From Psychrobacter sp. I-STPA10 (lineage in GTDB: Bacteria; Pseudomonadota; Gammaproteobacteria; Pseudomonadales; Moraxellaceae), in contig NZ_VFYU01000020.1 of NCBI RefSeq assembly GCF_021012795.1, forward strand, positions 30,069 to 94,068: a stretch of 64,000 nt of DNA, read 5' to 3'. Shown here in pieces: positions 50,015 to 58,418 of this stretch. The notes below the pieces were generated by a model. The model was not told the origin of the DNA and did not search any database. It saw only the letters and a program-made list of their open reading frames with translations. Each line of letters starts with the position of its first letter. Position 1 is the first letter of the stretch. The position numbers and the translations under genes are program-made.

Positions 50015-51631
50015 TTAATGGATACTTTCATCCTTATCCTGTGAAGTTGTTGGCAGATAAACAGGCGCATCTATTGGGGTCACAGATATTTCAACAGAGT
50101 CACTTATCACACCACGATGATCAACACTATCATTAATATTGATGTGAGTATTGGTATTGGCATCAGGTGACGGAAAAGCTTGATTTGGCAGTAGTTTTGG
50201 CTCAACCAGTGGCTGTGCCATTTGCTGTGAATAGTCCTCTTGTGTGACCGAAGATGCTCCAGATGACGGTAAGTTTTTCTCCGATAACCATTCATTTACT
50301 GAGTCTGTTACACTAAATAAAGGCACTGGCTGACGATTATGTGCAAACTGCTGCCACGGCATCATGCCAAAATCTACTTGTAGTTTGTAGTATGCAGCTA
50401 AAATATCTGCCCTTGTCTGTACCAGTTGAATTTGATAATCACTGTATTCACGTACTGCATTTAATACCTCAAGCCATGTTTTACGTCCAGCAATAAACTG
50501 GCGGCGATAAGAATTTACTACAATTTGTGCACCTGCTGAAGCAGCAACCAATGACAACTCCCTATCTTTGGCACTGGCAAACTGCTGATATTGAACTTGT
50601 ATGTCTTCCATCACTGTCCGCCGTGCTGCTTCGTGACTTTGTCTTATGCTCTCAACATGTGCTTGTGATGCTCTTGCCAATGCTAGGTTTGATAATCCAG
50701 CACCAGGATCATAATTTAATCCCAATGACAGCTCTCCATCACCCTCGTGTTCATGATGATCATAAGTATATTCATACTGCATATACACGGTCGGATAACG
50801 CTTGGCTCGCTGTGCCTTGACTTCCTGTTTTGCAGACTCTACTTGATAATACTCTTTGACCACAGTCGGGTTATAAAAGCTGGCTTGATTAAATGCCATT
50901 TGCTTAAAATTGGCAGATTGTTGCTTGACTTGGGCAGTCAATAGCTCAAGTTTGGGCACACTAATGGCACTGTCTTGCGATATGTTTTGTCCTGTAATTT
51001 GTTCTAATCGAGCAGCGGCAATATTTTGTTGCTCTAATGCAGCCTGATAAGCATTTTGTTCTTGTAAGATACGATTGGTAACCAAATCCAGTTCAATACG
51101 TGCTGATACTCCTTGCGTCACTCGTCGCTGCATCATGGCTTCAAAGTCATGTAACTGCTTTAAATTCTCAAAATATACCCGCTGCTTTTCGACCGCGGTA
51201 ATATAGCTTTGCCATGCTTCAATGGTGGTTTTGGCAACTTGGTTTTGCTGCTCATAAATATGCTCAATTGCCGCTTTGTCATCAAAGATGGCTTGATTCA
51301 CATTGGCAGTTAACTGTCCACCTGTCCATAAAGATTGACGAATACGCACCTGTGACACCAAGTTTTTCTTCTGATTATAGCCAGAAGAAAAACTTGGTGC
51401 GGGTAATAGTCCAAGTTTGGCAGCAGTGATGCCTTCTGTGGTCGCTTGTTGCTCCGCTTTCGCTGAACCTACCAAAGGATGCGTTTGAATTGCCTGCGTA
51501 ATAAGGCTGTTAATTTGAATATCCGTAGCGGCTGCATGTGCATGGACATATAACGTTAGATATACAAATATAACGCCACAACTTCGAGGCAAAAATTGCA
51601 GTGCCTTGGTTTGAAATAGCAACAGATTCAT
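50015..51631 (-). CDS. TolC-family outer-membrane channel of the type I system
   Basis: A 538-residue TolC-like protein. A signal peptide ends at AHA about residue 33. Two outer-membrane-factor repeats follow: SGYNQKKNLVSQVRIRQSLWTGGQL and LGLNYDPGAGLSNLALARA mark the strands, with long helical segments between. FIAGRKTWLEVLNAVREYSDYQIQLVQ is the typical second-repeat motif. About 100 C-terminal Ser/Pro/Asp-rich residues form an unstructured periplasmic tail. It is the first gene of the tolC-ABC-hlyD operon. The coding sequence contains a perfect 18-bp inverted repeat (51356-51399). Confidence 0.92.
   Translation of the reverse strand: MNLLLFQTKALQFLPRSCGVIFVYLTLYVHAHAAATDIQINSLITQAIQTHPLVGSAKAEQQATTEGITAAKLGLLPAPSFSSGYNQKKNLVSQVRIRQSLWTGGQLTANVNQAIFDDKAAIEHIYEQQNQVAKTTIEAWQSYITAVEKQRVYFENLKQLHDFEAMMQRRVTQGVSARIELDLVTNRILQEQNAYQAALEQQNIAAARLEQITGQNISQDSAISVPKLELLTAQVKQQSANFKQMAFNQASFYNPTVVKEYYQVESAKQEVKAQRAKRYPTVYMQYEYTYDHHEHEGDGELSLGLNYDPGAGLSNLALARASQAHVESIRQSHEAARRTVMEDIQVQYQQFASAKDRELSLVAASAGAQIVVNSYRRQFIAGRKTWLEVLNAVREYSDYQIQLVQTRADILAAYYKLQVDFGMMPWQQFAHNRQPVPLFSVTDSVNEWLSEKNLPSSGASSVTQEDYSQQMAQPLVEPKLLPNQAFPSPDANTNTHININDSVDHRGVISDSVEISVTPIDAPVYLPTTSQDKDESIH
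51356..51399 (-). repeat. Perfect 18-bp inverted repeat inside the tolC-like gene
   Basis: CACCAAGTTTTTCTTCTG (51356-51373) and its exact inverse complement (51382-51399) are separated by 8 bases. In the coding strand it spans the codons for SFSSGYNQKKNLV near residue 80. The transcript can form an 18-bp hairpin without any T run after it. Confidence 0.85.
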
Positions 51632-52151
51632 AGTTGGCTTATGGTCATTAAAGAAAAATAAATAAATTAGGATGCTATATTATAAATATTAAGGACTGTT
51701 AAATATGGATACTTCAAACTCTTTATTGACAAGGGGTATTGTTGTATTTATTGGTTTTATTAAAATTTCCTCTTAGCCCTTATATCATAAGACTTGTAGT
51801 ATCTAATGCTCAGCACACCCTATTATTTTATGCAGATAAATTTAAGAAATATTAACATACAACCCAATTATAGTCACAGCAAATACATAAAAAATGCACG
51901 CTACACAATAGTGTCTTTATCTTTATTGAAAAAAAATACTACAACATTTTTGACATCCTTAGGACTTACGCAAAAATGCGATATTCATCTTATAAGGTGA
52001 CTGGGAATTATATTGCGCCTCTAAAGCTACGTACAGACCGCCCCACTTTTTCTATAAAGATAAAAGCTCAATAAACCTTAGAGAAATTCTCTTGCGAGGC
52101 TATCTATTTCTTTGTATTCTTATCCTAACTGCTCTTAGGATTGATAACATT
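51632..52151. other. Divergent control region between type I secretion operon and P/T-rich gene
   Basis: About 520 AT-rich bases. Part of it (51960-52080) looks different from its surroundings: it contains GGACTTACGCAAAAATGCG with a short inverted repeat (CGCA...TGCG). This resembles an insertion-sequence end, but no partner end or transposase is visible. A 64-codon open frame at 51806-52000 has no ribosome-binding site and no recognisable content. It presumably holds both divergent promoters. Confidence 0.45.
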
Positions 52152-53006
52152 ATGTTGAAAAATATTCAGGACAAACAGCTAACGGCTATTTTCCTTGCCT
52201 TAGCATTGCATGTATTTATATTTACCATACTTTATTATCAATTCACTCATAAAAATAACGCTCAGCATAATATTAGCAATACTGATACACACAGCCAATC
52301 AAGCAACAATAAATCCTTGACAGCCCCTCATGTTGATCAAACTACCACCGCAATAGGAACAGACGCCTTATCCTCAGCCAATAGCACCTCTAAAATGACA
52401 ACGTCCGTTAGTCACATAAAAGAGGACAAAACCCCACCAACCCCACCTGAGAGTATGGAGGCAGCGGTTTCATCTGCCACACAGACAGTACCAGCACCAA
52501 CAGCACCAACAGCGCCACCTGCCACCCCACCCACATCTGCTACTGCTACTACTTCAAACACAACAAATACCACTACTGCACCGATTGTGGCACAAACAAC
52601 GCAAACCAATCACCCACAATCAATCACTGATGCACCGCTCCCATCTTCACCTGCTTATGCAAATGCCCCTGCCACAAATATGCAAAATACAAATCATGAC
52701 GTTAATGCTAATAACTCCATCCAAGAACAGGCTTTGATGAGTATGGACATACCCGCCTCGCAAAGACCCGCCCATTTGGACTCATCTGCTACCATCACAT
52801 CACTTGCACCAATAAAAGCTGAAGCTGAAGCATTAAATGATCAACTCAGTCATGCCATCAGTGCAGTGGCAAAACGCAATCAACAAAAAATTGAAACTAC
52901 GCACCAACATCTGACGACTTCTTCTATAGAGGTAAATAAAACCCAACCGATAGACACAGTGGTACAAGTAAACAAGCAAGTAGGCAGTGAACACATGGAA
53001 CAATAA
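52152..53006 (+). CDS. Single-span Pro/Thr/Asn-rich protein of unknown function
   Basis: A 284-residue protein starting MLKNIQDKQL at the first ATG with an upstream TTAGGATT site; the frame is open from a TTG at 52092. One membrane span (LTAIFLALALHVFIFTILYYQF, about 10-31) anchors it. Then comes about 210 residues of low-complexity Pro, Thr, Ser, Ala, Asn and Gln sequence (for example APTAPTAPPATPPTSATA). The C-terminal 60 residues (about 225-280) look helical. The topology resembles TonB or TolA, but no TonB box domain is recognised. It is divergent from the tolC operon and upstream of terE. Confidence 0.7.
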   Translation: MLKNIQDKQLTAIFLALALHVFIFTILYYQFTHKNNAQHNISNTDTHSQSSNNKSLTAPHVDQTTTAIGTDALSSANSTSKMTTSVSHIKEDKTPPTPPESMEAAVSSATQTVPAPTAPTAPPATPPTSATATTSNTTNTTTAPIVAQTTQTNHPQSITDAPLPSSPAYANAPATNMQNTNHDVNANNSIQEQALMSMDIPASQRPAHLDSSATITSLAPIKAEAEALNDQLSHAISAVAKRNQQKIETTHQHLTTSSIEVNKTQPIDTVVQVNKQVGSEHMEQ

Positions 53007-53131
53007 TCCTCATTAACCAGCATGTTAGTAATTTTTGGTAAAATTTAAGCAATACTTGAAAACGCCTCATCAACAATTCCCCCCTTGCGTAATGCGAAGA
53101 CGATTAGTATAGTAAAACATGATTTTAGTCT

Positions 53132-53183
53132 CACATATTGTATGTGGGAAATGTAATAAACCTAAGCTGTAATAAACCTAAGC
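53132..53183. promoter_or_regulatory. Palindrome and tandem repeat upstream of terE
   Basis: CACATA-TTG-TATGTG (53132-53146) is a perfect 6-bp-arm palindrome. It is followed by two exact copies of TGTAATAAACCTAAGC (53152-53167, 53168-53183). Both lie 70-120 bp before the terE start and may be operator sequences. No known regulator motif was recognised. Confidence 0.35.
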
Positions 53184-53252
53184 AACTTTTACTTTTTTCA
53201 CTTTCATTAACCAACTAACACTTACTATCAAAACTAAATAAGGAAAATGATT

Positions 53253-53828
53253 ATGGCTATTAGCTTAACCAAAGGCGGTAATGTCAATCTATCTAAAGAA
53301 GCACCTGGTTTATCCAATATTACTGTTGGACTTGGTTGGGACCCTCGTGCCACAGATGGTCAAGAGTTTGATTTAGATGCCATTGCATTTTTGCTCAATG
53401 AAGCAGGTAAGGTACGTAATGATCAAGATTTCATCTTTTTTAACAACCTAAAGTCTGGTGATGGTTCGGTTGAACATACTGGTGATAACCGTACAGGGGA
53501 AGGGGAAGGTGATGATGAACAAATCAAAATTAACCTCAGTAATGTTCCTGCCGATGTCAGCAAAGTTGCTGTCTGTGCCATCATTTATGAAGGTCAATCT
53601 CGTAATCAAAACTTTGGACAAGTAGGCGATGCATTTATTCGTGTAGTCAATGATAATGGCAACAGTGAAATCGCTCGTTATGATTTGTCTGAAGATAGCA
53701 GCACCGAGACCGCGATGATATTTGGTGAATTATATCGCCATAATGGTGATTGGAAATTCCGTGCTGTTGGTCAAGGTTTTAATGGTGGATTAGGTCCATT
53801 AGCAGCCTCTTATGGCGTTAGTGTGTAA
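53253..53828 (+). CDS. terE: TerD-domain stress protein, TerE-like
   Basis: A 191-residue TerD domain. Ca2+-binding acids occur in [17 protein letters not shown] and [37 protein letters not shown] and the ending ASYGVSV fit TerE. The start is ATG 53253 because AAGGAAAA lies 6 bases before it; the upstream ATG at 53247 would be too close. It is about 60% like terD at 44404 by eye and clearly a paralogue. The AIM24-family gene and terZ follow on the same strand within about 160 bp each, so the three probably form an operon. Confidence 0.93.
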   Translation: MAISLTKGGNVNLSKEAPGLSNITVGLGWDPRATDGQEFDLDAIAFLLNEAGKVRNDQDFIFFNNLKSGDGSVEHTGDNRTGEGEGDDEQIKINLSNVPADVSKVAVCAIIYEGQSRNQNFGQVGDAFIRVVNDNGNSEIARYDLSEDSSTETAMIFGELYRHNGDWKFRAVGQGFNGGLGPLAASYGVSV

Positions 53829-53916
53829 ACGATTTTTACTAGAGCCAAAGTAAGTTTATTGAACATTTACTTCAAACATCCAAATATAAGTCAATGATGA
53901 GCAAAGGACATCTACC

Positions 53917-54669
53917 ATGGCAGCAACCTTCAGTTTAATTGGCACTATCGAACCATTTTTACATTGCAATCTTAAACAAGGTGATTCGATTTTTTGTGAA
54001 GCCAATGCCATGGTGATGATGGAGTCTAACCTTGAGCTAAAAGGTAAGCTACAAAGTGGGCTGATGCAATCACTGATGCGCCGCTTTGCTAATGATGAAT
54101 CCCTATTTCAGCAGCAAATCGAAGCGGTACATGGTGAAGGTGACTGCCTGCTTGCTCCAACCCTAGATGGTGACATGCAAATCATTGATGTTGGTGCAAA
54201 CCAATATACCCTAAGCGATGGTGCATTTGTTGCTGCCTCAAAAGGTGTCGATATTCGAGCCAATATACAGCGCAATCTTGGTGGAGCGGTATTTGGTGAC
54301 ACAGGTGGATTTATTATTATGCAAACCCACGGTACTGGTCAAGTGGTGGTATCAGGGTTTGGCTCATTATTTGAAATTGAAGTCACACCAGGCAAAGATG
54401 TGATTATTGATAATGGTCATGTGGTGTGTTGGGATTCCCGTTTGGATTATAAACTGTCAGTCTCCACCAGTAAGAAAAAAGGCTTTATGGGTAATATCAT
54501 CAACTCTGTTACTAGTGGCGAAGGTATGGTGCTAAACTTCTCTGGTACTGGTAAAGTGGTTATTTGCTCTCGCAACCGTGATAGCTATCAGGGCTGGATA
54601 CAAAGTATCTTAGGAAGTAACTCAGGTGGTCGTGGTGGTAATGGTGGCTTTTTAGATCAAATCATGTAA
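53917..54669 (+). CDS. AIM24/TIGR00266-family protein
   Basis: A 250-residue beta-rich protein of the AIM24 family. Characteristic segments are NLKQGDSIFCEANAMVMMESN, FVAASKGVDIRANIQR, GGFIIMQTHGTGQVVVSGFGSLFEIEV and GEGMVLNFSGTGKVVICSRN. It ends with a Gly-rich tail (SGGRGGNGGF). The fold is a trefoil-like duplicated beta structure. Comparative work on Ter systems has noted AIM24-type genes beside TerD genes. Here it lies between terE and terZ. Molecular function is unknown. GCAAAGGACATCTACC provides a good ribosome-binding site. Confidence 0.88.
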   Translation: MAATFSLIGTIEPFLHCNLKQGDSIFCEANAMVMMESNLELKGKLQSGLMQSLMRRFANDESLFQQQIEAVHGEGDCLLAPTLDGDMQIIDVGANQYTLSDGAFVAASKGVDIRANIQRNLGGAVFGDTGGFIIMQTHGTGQVVVSGFGSLFEIEVTPGKDVIIDNGHVVCWDSRLDYKLSVSTSKKKGFMGNIINSVTSGEGMVLNFSGTGKVVICSRNRDSYQGWIQSILGSNSGGRGGNGGFLDQIM

Positions 54670-54817
54670 TTATAAATCAGATGGTTTACAGATTATTTCA
54701 CTATTTACTTTCATTTTGCTTTTATAATGCTACTTTATCTCTCATATATCAAAACCAAATAAGTACAGATATCAGCTTATCACACATAAATAATTTATAT
54801 AAATAAGGACAAATATC

Positions 54818-55429
54818 ATGGCAGTTAGTCTACAAAAAGGACAAAAGATATCACTTTCTAAAGAAGCGGGTGGTACGCTCACACAAATAAAAATGGGATT
54901 AGGTTGGGATGTGGCTCAATCAAGCTCAGGTAAAAAAGGCGGCTTTTTAGGTGGTCTTTTTAGTGGGGGTGCAGGTGGTGGTGACAGCATTGATTTAGAC
55001 GCCTCTTGTATTATGTTTGATAGTAATAAACAGCCTGTTGATGCCATTTGGTTTGGACAACTTAACTCAAAAGATGGCAGTATTACCCATACAGGCGATA
55101 ACCGAACGGGTGCAGGTGATGGTGATGATGAGGTAATTAATGTTGACCTATCACGTGTTCCTGCTAATGTGCAATCATTGGTGTTTACTGTCAACAGCTT
55201 TACTGGACAAACTTTTGAGACAGTTGAAAATGCGTTTTGTCGCATCGTTAATGCCAGTAATAACCAAGAGGTGGCTCGCTATAACTTATCCTCACAAGGC
55301 AGTCATACAGCAATGATTATGGCAAAAGTCTATCGTCATAATGGTGAATGGAAAATGCACGCCATTGGTGAGATTGCCTCAGGACGCACCTTCCAAGACT
55401 TGATGCCTGCAATCATGCCACATGCTTAA
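54818..55429 (+). CDS. terZ: TerD-domain stress protein, TerZ-like
   Basis: A 203-residue TerD domain with the Gly-rich insert typical of TerZ (GKKGGFLGGLFSGGAGGGD, about 39-57). DLDASCIMFD and GDNRTGAGDGDDE keep the Ca2+ sites. [24 protein letters not shown] is the TerZ/TerX-type ending, which differs from the AVGQG ending of TerD and TerE. AAGGACAAATATC precedes the ATG. A strong terminator follows, closing the terE-AIM24-terZ unit. Confidence 0.92.
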   Translation: MAVSLQKGQKISLSKEAGGTLTQIKMGLGWDVAQSSSGKKGGFLGGLFSGGAGGGDSIDLDASCIMFDSNKQPVDAIWFGQLNSKDGSITHTGDNRTGAGDGDDEVINVDLSRVPANVQSLVFTVNSFTGQTFETVENAFCRIVNASNNQEVARYNLSSQGSHTAMIMAKVYRHNGEWKMHAIGEIASGRTFQDLMPAIMPHA

Positions 55430-55519
55430 TCTGCAAATATATATTGTTTTGGTTGACTGGTTGACAGTTTAATCAACTTACTGACTTGATAATCAATATC
55501 AATATATAGAACAACACCT

Positions 55520-55553
55520 AAAAAAACGCTGCGATGAAAAGCAGCGTTTTTTT
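55520..55553 (+). terminator. Terminator of the terE-AIM24-terZ unit
   Basis: AAAAAACGCTGC and GCAGCGTTTTTT form a 12-bp stem with an 8-base loop. A T run follows. Confidence 0.88.
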
Positions 55554-55608
55554 ATGACTATGATAAATTAAATATACCAATATGACAAAAATCCCAAATC
55601 CAACTTTT

Positions 55609-55678
55609 CTACTTACTACCCCGCTTCCAACTAAAGCCCCAACCAAAGGCTTTATCCATGTCTTGATGCCCATTAAAA
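55609..55678 (-). pseudogene. terA: Remnant of a second terA 3' end (22 codons)
   Basis: Sixty-eight bases (55611-55678) match the end of terA (58421-58488) with two mismatches, both synonymous, plus a different stop codon (TAG here, TAA there). In frame it reads GHQDMDKAFGWGFSWKRGSK and then stops. Similarity ends abruptly at 55679, where AT-rich DNA begins. The silent changes show that this piece comes from a terA allele that evolved under selection and was later cut down. It forms a direct repeat with terA around the channel gene. Confidence 0.85.
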
Positions 55679-56002
55679 ATCAAAAAAAACTTCCCTATTC
55701 TAATCTTTCTACCAAAATTATATTTTTTCTAATTTACATTCCTATTTTATAATCTTTACAGTATTTACATCAGATACCCTAACACTTATCCATCATATTT
55801 TAGAAATATAAATACGACAGTATATTACAAACATCATTTATTCTGATATAATCAAATATAAATAGTCAAGGAATGATAATAGAAAATTCATACTTAAACT
55901 TAGCCAGCCAACTCAAAAATCAATTAAACTAACAAAATAATATAAAATAGATTTAGTTATAACTCACAGTATATTTAATTTACAAAATGCCTAGGTAACA
56001 TT
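55679..56002. other. AT-rich interval before the channel gene
   Basis: About 320 very AT-rich bases with no gene. At 55699-55737 two short stretches (TCTAATCTTTCTAC and TATTTTTTCTAATTTAC) match the two outer borders of DUF559 copy 1 (about 35565-35579 and 35935-35951). They could be the scar of a deleted DUF559 unit. The base composition matches the following gene. Confidence 0.4.
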
Positions 56003-58138
56003 ATGCTTCATGAAATATATAAAGTACTGGAAAAACCACAATCAAGCAAATATGGAAAGCTGGTACAACGAGCCTTATTAATAAATGTATTTATAAATAT
56101 AGGATCATCTTTACTTTATACATTTTCTAACTTCAACCAAAATATTAAGGGCTTTTTATTAATTATCGAATACATCACTGTTGTTATTTTTTGTATAGAA
56201 CTTATTTTTAGATACATATCTATTGGTAATGATAAAAGATATAGAGGTGTTTTAGGAAAAATAAAATTCACTTTAACTCCTTTTATTATTATTGATATCA
56301 TCTCATTAATACCTTACTTCACTACTGGTATACAGTTTGATACCTTAACAGCAAGAATAATAAGATTTCTAAAGTTTTTTAGAATTTTAAAGCTAATCAG
56401 ACTTAAAGATGTCGCTAAAAATGTCTTTAGTTTAAGCTTTTTTGCTACAACCTCAATTTTTGTACAGTTTATAATACTTTTTACCTTTAGTATATTCTCT
56501 ATTGCAGCATTTGCAATTGTCCTAAAAAGCATAAAACTCAGTGTGTTAATATTTTTAAGTCCTTCAGCCATTGCAGAAATAAGTGACTTTGATCAAGTTC
56601 TATTTGGATTCTTTGAGCTAATTTTAGGACTTATTATTGGTGGTACACTTATTTCAATTATATCTAGTTTATTAACTAATATAATTGACGATATAAAAAA
56701 TGGATTTTATCCATACAAAGGTAAAGATCACATAGTAATCATTAATTCCAACCCAAAAACTAACTTTATATTAGACGAAATTAATTATTACTATGCTGAC
56801 CTAGAGCAAACAAAAGATATAGTTCTCTTTCTCCCATTTATTAAAGATACTGAAGAATTCTCACAGAATTTAAAGCAATATTCAAATATAAGAATATTTA
56901 TTCTCAAAGGAAGCCCCTTTGTCTGGAATACTTATGAAAAAATTAATATTAACCATTGTGGAAAAATTATCATACTTAAAGAAAACAACAACACAAATAG
57001 ATTTTTAGAAAGTAAAATAACAAGATACATACTATCTCATGAAAAATTCCAGAATAGATACTTGAAATTTATTATAGAATCAAGTTCAAATAGAGATGAA
57101 ATAATTTATAATGAAATATTTTCTGATAATAAAAATAAATCAGACATTATAAATAGTATTGATATCATACTCAATTTATTGAATAGATCCATTACCAATC
57201 CAATGTACTTTCAAATATATTCTGGTTTACTTTCTTTCCAAAATTGGGAGATTAAAATAATTGACTATAAGGAAATTTTTAATGTAGAAAAATCTTTTAA
57301 AGAGGCATATTTAGAGTTAGGTGATGCAGTAATACTGGGGGTGATAAAAAATAATGAAGTTAAACTTAATGTAGATAAAGACATTACGCTTAGCTTTGAA
57401 GATAAGTTAATTATTATCATAAAAGAATCATATAACTACTATCTCACAGAAATATCTAGTAATCACAATCAAATAATAGAAAATACAGCAATAAAAATTC
57501 CGAAACCAAGGCTTAAATCCACAAGAAATATATGCATTATTGGTGATTTTGATGATATAGATATAAGTAAAATTTATGACTTCCTAGACGATGAAAGTAT
57601 TGCAAAACTACAAAGATACACTCAAGATGACAATGAAGGTTATCTTGATATTGACTTTTGGAAAGTAATTATTAGCAATAATTTTGACATGATTATTCTT
57701 AATCTTGATGATGATTTTGAATTTATATTAACAATGTACCTAAGAAATAAATTTAATAGTAATACTAAATTCTTAGAGTCTCTTGTAAATATTGTTCATG
57801 ATCCAATTGTCTCTCAGTTACTACATAGAAATGATATTATTAAAAGCAATATTATACTCTCTGAAAAGCTATCAGGTGAATTCATCACTCAAACCGTATT
57901 TAACGAATATATAGTTAAGATATTTGAAGAGATTACTAGAGCACAAGGTAATGAATTTTATATTTTAGATAAAGAAGAATATGCAGAGCTATATAATTTA
58001 GATATTTTTAATTTAAAGTCAATTTTATTAGAAAATGATATGATATATATAGGTGCAATAGTAGATAATAATTTTTATATTAATGACAATAGAGTTAATA
58101 AATTTCATAGTATAGTTGTTCTCACAGAAGGAATATAA
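56003..58138 (+). CDS. Voltage-sensor-like ion channel with CASTOR/POLLUX-type regulatory domains
   Basis: A 711-residue membrane protein. Residues 1-150 form four spans with an S4-like arginine helix (ARIIRFLKFFRILKLIRLKD, about 115-134). Two further spans (about 150-175 and 200-230) form a pore module. A potassium-filter T-x-G-Y/F-G motif is absent; LIIGGTLISIISSLLTNIIDD follows instead. The cytosolic part starts YKGKDHIVIINSNPKTNFILDEI and has a second Rossmann-like unit at TRNICIIGDFDDID, as in CASTOR/POLLUX/SYM8-type channels with tandem RCK-like domains. The ion carried is unknown. The gene is far more AT-rich than its neighbours and is flanked by a 68-bp terA direct repeat, so it was probably acquired. 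Confidence 0.75.
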   Translation: MLHEIYKVLEKPQSSKYGKLVQRALLINVFINIGSSLLYTFSNFNQNIKGFLLIIEYITVVIFCIELIFRYISIGNDKRYRGVLGKIKFTLTPFIIIDIISLIPYFTTGIQFDTLTARIIRFLKFFRILKLIRLKDVAKNVFSLSFFATTSIFVQFIILFTFSIFSIAAFAIVLKSIKLSVLIFLSPSAIAEISDFDQVLFGFFELILGLIIGGTLISIISSLLTNIIDDIKNGFYPYKGKDHIVIINSNPKTNFILDEINYYYADLEQTKDIVLFLPFIKDTEEFSQNLKQYSNIRIFILKGSPFVWNTYEKININHCGKIIILKENNNTNRFLESKITRYILSHEKFQNRYLKFIIESSSNRDEIIYNEIFSDNKNKSDIINSIDIILNLLNRSITNPMYFQIYSGLLSFQNWEIKIIDYKEIFNVEKSFKEAYLELGDAVILGVIKNNEVKLNVDKDITLSFEDKLIIIIKESYNYYLTEISSNHNQIIENTAIKIPKPRLKSTRNICIIGDFDDIDISKIYDFLDDESIAKLQRYTQDDNEGYLDIDFWKVIISNNFDMIILNLDDDFEFILTMYLRNKFNSNTKFLESLVNIVHDPIVSQLLHRNDIIKSNIILSEKLSGEFITQTVFNEYIVKIFEEITRAQGNEFYILDKEEYAELYNLDIFNLKSILLENDMIYIGAIVDNNFYINDNRVNKFHSIVVLTEGI

Positions 58139-58418
58139 AAATGGTACATAAAAAACATAGTCATTGATGTATAGTCAATCTAATACTAATTCTATTAATT
58201 AACCTACCAATATAATTACTACAACGGGAAACAATTAGTAGACTAAGCGAATTTGACAAATTTAGGTTATTTTAGAGATATAATATAATTTAACCACAAG
58301 ACAACCCATTGCATACATCTAGCAAGACACCATGGTAGATTTTTTAAAGTAGCTATAGATGAACTATAAATACTGCATAGCCCTAATATAAGTCAATACT
58401 TAATATCAGCAACTAATA

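Noticed and set aside
51960..51985. Possible insertion-sequence end (GGACTTACGCAAAAATGCG)
   Set aside because: It resembles ends of some transposons, but no second end, target duplication or transposase remnant was seen.
51806..52000. 64-codon open frame upstream of the P/T-rich gene
   Set aside because: No ribosome-binding site, AT-rich random-looking residues and no recognisable pattern.
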